Assembly (NCBI RefSeq): GCF_900094545.1
Contig: NZ_FMAH01000003.1
Span: 186,001 to 250,000 of the forward strand
Length of the DNA: 64,000 bases
Source of the DNA: Martinezella miluonensis
GTDB lineage: Bacteria; Pseudomonadota; Alphaproteobacteria; Rhizobiales; Rhizobiaceae
Direction: 5' to 3'
Positions 61,674 to 64,000 of the stretch are shown piece after piece. Below the pieces are notes generated by a model. It did not search any database, was not told the DNA's origin, and saw nothing but the letters and a program-made list of their open reading frames with translations. A program made the position numbers and the translations under genes. Within the stretch, counting starts at the first letter, position 1. Each line of letters begins with the position of its first letter.

Positions 61674-62807
61674 TTAGGCTGCCCTTTGCCCCCGGGCCGG
61701 CAGCGGGGAATAGGTGATGTCCGGGTAGCCGAAGGCTGCCGGGCCGACGACATCGAGCGCACGCGCGCTGCGCAGCAGCTCGTGGCAGGGAATGGCGACA
61801 ACGGCGACGCGCTGGCCGTAGCGCAGCATTTCGGTGGTGATCGGATAGCCTGTATCGACATCGAGCAGCACGATCAGGTCCGGCACGCAGACTTCGATCA
61901 CGCCATCGCGGCGGAAGACCAGGAACTCGTTCTGGATCGCCACGTTCGCCGTCTGGCCGCTGCAGTCGTCGAAGCCGGCAAGCTCCATATCGCCGACGAC
62001 GAAACCGCCGCGCAAATGGCGCTTCAGGTCGGTAATCTTGCCGTTGAAGACACGCCGCCCGCCTTCCAGTGCACAAACGGCGGCAATCGGATCTTCCTGC
62101 GCCTTGCGCGCGCGGATCACCGCCTCACCGAGCGCGATCGCCTTGGTGAAGCTCTTCGGGATGCCGTACTGGTGGACGTAATGGGCCTGCATCGGCGCCG
62201 TCGCCAACATCGCACCACCACCCTGCGCGACCACGCAGGCGCGCGCCATGCGCTCATGCCAGACTTCCGATACGGCATGGCTGAAGATCACCGCATTGCC
62301 ATGCAGGTCGCACATGACAGAAGGCGTGGAGCTATGGCCGTAGATCGAGAAGGTCGTCATCTGCATTTCGGGGAAGGCCCGGCCCATGCCGTCGCAATCG
62401 AGGATCGGCAGGCCGCCGAGAGCCGCCGTGACGAGCGGGTTCATCGCGTTCGCGCCGCCGATCTCCTCGCAGACGATGGCATCGATTGGCGTGCGGATAA
62501 GCTCTTCCATCGCCCGTAGGCAGCGCAATCCTTCGCGCCCCTCGCGGATGCGCTCAACGCCGACAACCGGTGCGCCGATGCCGCCGATCGACATGCAAAG
62601 CGCATCCGGCTCGATGGCGTCGGTCGCGAGAACCTTCATCTCGTAGCCAGCCTTCATGGCTTCGAGGACGAGGAGCTTGCCCTGATAGGGGTTGCCGCCG
62701 CCGCCGGTGCCGAGAATGCCTGCTCCGATTTCAAGGGCATCGAGATCCTCGGGCGTCAGCCGGCGCAGAGCGGCATCATCGTATTTCTGCTTGCGCGTCT
62801 CAGGCAT
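61674..62807 (-). CDS. DUF917-family protein (copy 2)
   Basis: A 377-residue DUF917-type protein: LEIGAGILGTGGGGNPYQGKLL, VCEEIGGANAMNPLVTAALGGLPILDCDGMGRAFPEMQM and the closing RVAVVAIPCHELL...GPAAFGYPDI. ATG 62807 is chosen for its GGGAGGCCATC site and family N-terminus; a longer frame to 63065 runs antisense to nothing useful and overlaps HyuA copy 2. The start overlaps HyuA copy 2 by eight bases, so the order HyuA then DUF917 here is the reverse of copy 1 (DUF917 then HyuA). Confidence 0.88.
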   Translation of the reverse strand: MPETRKQKYDDAALRRLTPEDLDALEIGAGILGTGGGGNPYQGKLLVLEAMKAGYEMKVLATDAIEPDALCMSIGGIGAPVVGVERIREGREGLRCLRAMEELIRTPIDAIVCEEIGGANAMNPLVTAALGGLPILDCDGMGRAFPEMQMTTFSIYGHSSTPSVMCDLHGNAVIFSHAVSEVWHERMARACVVAQGGGAMLATAPMQAHYVHQYGIPKSFTKAIALGEAVIRARKAQEDPIAAVCALEGGRRVFNGKITDLKRHLRGGFVVGDMELAGFDDCSGQTANVAIQNEFLVFRRDGVIEVCVPDLIVLLDVDTGYPITTEMLRYGQRVAVVAIPCHELLRSARALDVVGPAAFGYPDITYSPLPARGQRAA

Positions 62808-64000
62808 GATGGCCTCCCATTTCACCGACGACTTTGACGTGAATGCGCGTGGCGTTGCCTGGCAGGTAGGCAAGCGGCGTGTCCTCGCGCTCGATAACTT
62901 CAAGGGTTTCGGCAAGCGCCCCGGCGGCGATCGCCTTTTCGCGCGCTTCGGCTTCAGCCTCGGCGAGCGCGCTCTCGCGGGTGCGGCCATCGACAAGCGA
63001 AAAGACGCGATCCGTCTCGCCGCTGATCTGGGCAATGGCGGCACCCACCGCGTTTGCGACGGCAAAATTCTCGGGCATGATCACCTCGAGATCGCCGATG
63101 CGATCAGGCATCAGGATCGAGCCGCCACCGACCGCGATGACCGGCACCGGCGTCGAGGAAATGCGGCTCCGCTCGACGCAAGCCTCCAGCATGGCGTTGA
63201 TCTTAGCCACTGCGGCATCAATTAGTCTCTTGTCGAGTTTGCTGACGAGCGCGCTGTCACCGATTTCGGCCTTGCCGGCTGCTACAGCAATGTCGGTTGC
63301 CGTGAGTGTCGTGCCGCCGAAGCACATGGCTTCTTGGCGCACGCGATAGCCGACCGACTTAGGTCCGACGGTGATAGCCATATCGCCGTTGACGACGAGC
63401 GAACCGCCACCCAGGCCGATCGAGAAAACGTCGGGCATGCGGAAATTCGTGCGAACTCCGCCGATGTCCACTGTCGTGGAAGCCTGACGCGGAAAGCCGT
63501 GAGAGAGAGAGCCGACGTCCGAGGTCGTGCCGCCAACATCGACGACAACGGCGTCCTTCAGCCCGGTCAGGAACGCGGCGCCGCGCATGGAATTGGTCGG
63601 ACCGGAGGCAAAGGTCAGCACCGGAAAGGCGCGCACGACATCGGCTGCCATCAACGTGCCGTCGTTCTGCGTGATGTAGAACGGGCACGGGATGCCGGCC
63701 GCGACAAGTGCCTTGCCGAAGGCAGCGACCGTACGATCCGCAAGCGACAGCAGGCTCGCATTCATGATCGCGGCACTTTCGCGTGCCAAAAGTCCGTGAC
63801 GGCCGATGTCCTTCGACATGACGACTGGCAAGCCCGGGCAATGCTGCTGCAGGATTTCCTTGGCTCGCAGCTCCATGGCATCGTTGATGCCGCTGAAGAC
63901 GCAGGTCACGGCTGCGGCCTTCAGGCCCTTTGCCCGGATTTCGCCGGCGATGCGCACGATGGCATCCTCGTCGAGCGGCGATAGCTCACGCCCGTCGAAC
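62800..64000 (-). CDS. HyuA-like hydantoinase/oxoprolinase (copy 2), N-terminus outside window
   Basis: About 400 residues of the C-terminal and middle parts are present; the frame runs off the window end, where FDGRELSPLDEDAIVRIAG is the typical lead-in to the HyuA domain. Motifs are LTQ-like ITQNDGTLMAADVVRAFPVLTFASGPTNSMRGAAFL, VVDVGGTTSDVG and GGVRTNFRMPDVFSIGLGGGS. It parallels copy 1 along the whole shared length. Likely ATP-dependent opening of a cyclic amide or related substrate. The gene leads the operon part visible here. Confidence 0.88.
   Translation of the reverse strand, partial: FDGRELSPLDEDAIVRIAGEIRAKGLKAAAVTCVFSGINDAMELRAKEILQQHCPGLPVVMSKDIGRHGLLARESAAIMNASLLSLADRTVAAFGKALVAAGIPCPFYITQNDGTLMAADVVRAFPVLTFASGPTNSMRGAAFLTGLKDAVVVDVGGTTSDVGSLSHGFPRQASTTVDIGGVRTNFRMPDVFSIGLGGGSLVVNGDMAITVGPKSVGYRVRQEAMCFGGTTLTATDIAVAAGKAEIGDSALVSKLDKRLIDAAVAKINAMLEACVERSRISSTPVPVIAVGGGSILMPDRIGDLEVIMPENFAVANAVGAAIAQISGETDRVFSLVDGRTRESALAEAEAEAREKAIAAGALAETLEVIEREDTPLAYLPGNATRIHVKVVGEMGGHHA

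Noticed and set aside
1..64000. CRISPR arrays, insertion sequences, tRNA and rRNA genes
   Set aside because: No regular direct repeats with spacers, no transposase motifs and no tRNA or rRNA signatures were found on either strand.

Overview
The window is GC-rich (about 61 %) and packed with ABC importers, short-chain dehydrogenases and GntR/LacI/AraC/LysR/MarR regulators. Codon use and gene families point to a Rhizobiaceae member (Rhizobium-like alphaproteobacterium). The density of catabolic import cassettes, and the lack of rRNA, tRNA, ribosomal or replication genes, would fit a chromid or megaplasmid arm, but that is inference. I saw no IS element, CRISPR array, attachment site or origin.

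Layout. (1) 1-2505 (+): end of an HpcH/HpaI aldolase, then SDR, MoaF-like and SnoaL-like genes. (2) 2544-13026 (-): an AraC/FeaR-like regulator, then a likely single operon of aldehyde dehydrogenase, GMC oxidoreductase, branched-chain-type ABC importer (binding protein, two permeases, two ATPases), SDR and a second AraC regulator. This looks like uptake and stepwise oxidation of an alcohol. (3) 13124-19778 (-): HpaR-like MarR regulator, a decayed gene, and three MFS transporters between two FCD-type GntR regulators. (4) 20303-27290 (+): peptide ABC importer (fused ATPase, binding protein, two permeases) with an M14 carboxypeptidase. (5) 27274-33870: LysR/MFS divergent pair, secreted GH5 enzyme, small AT-hook protein, formaldehyde dehydrogenase, with gene-poor gaps. 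(6) 34552-44241 (-): GH42 beta-galactosidase, a 1011-residue kinase/M23/PLP-lyase fusion, SDR, amino-acid ABC permease and binding protein, LacI regulator. A shared operator sequence ties the GH42 gene to the ABC operon. (7) 44646-46672: omega-aminotransferase divergent from a PuuR-like regulator. (8) 46776-50389 (-): FecBCD-type importer with a cytoplasmic ModA-like protein. (9) 50608-55644: ribose-type sugar importer and divergent LacI regulator sharing an exact 14-base operator. (10) 55717-64000: GNAT acetyltransferase, isoaspartyl peptidase, and two HyuA/DUF917 pairs flanking a peptide-binding protein.

Two loci stand out. Region 6 suggests a catabolic route in which a beta-galactoside of an amino or hydroxy-amino compound is cleaved, imported, phosphorylated and eliminated. 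Region 10 holds a duplicated HyuA-DUF917 module organised as a near mirror around an importer component. In addition, every binding-protein gene that is followed by a non-overlapping gene of its own operon is followed by a GC-rich stem-loop (five cases), a recurring architectural feature of this replicon.
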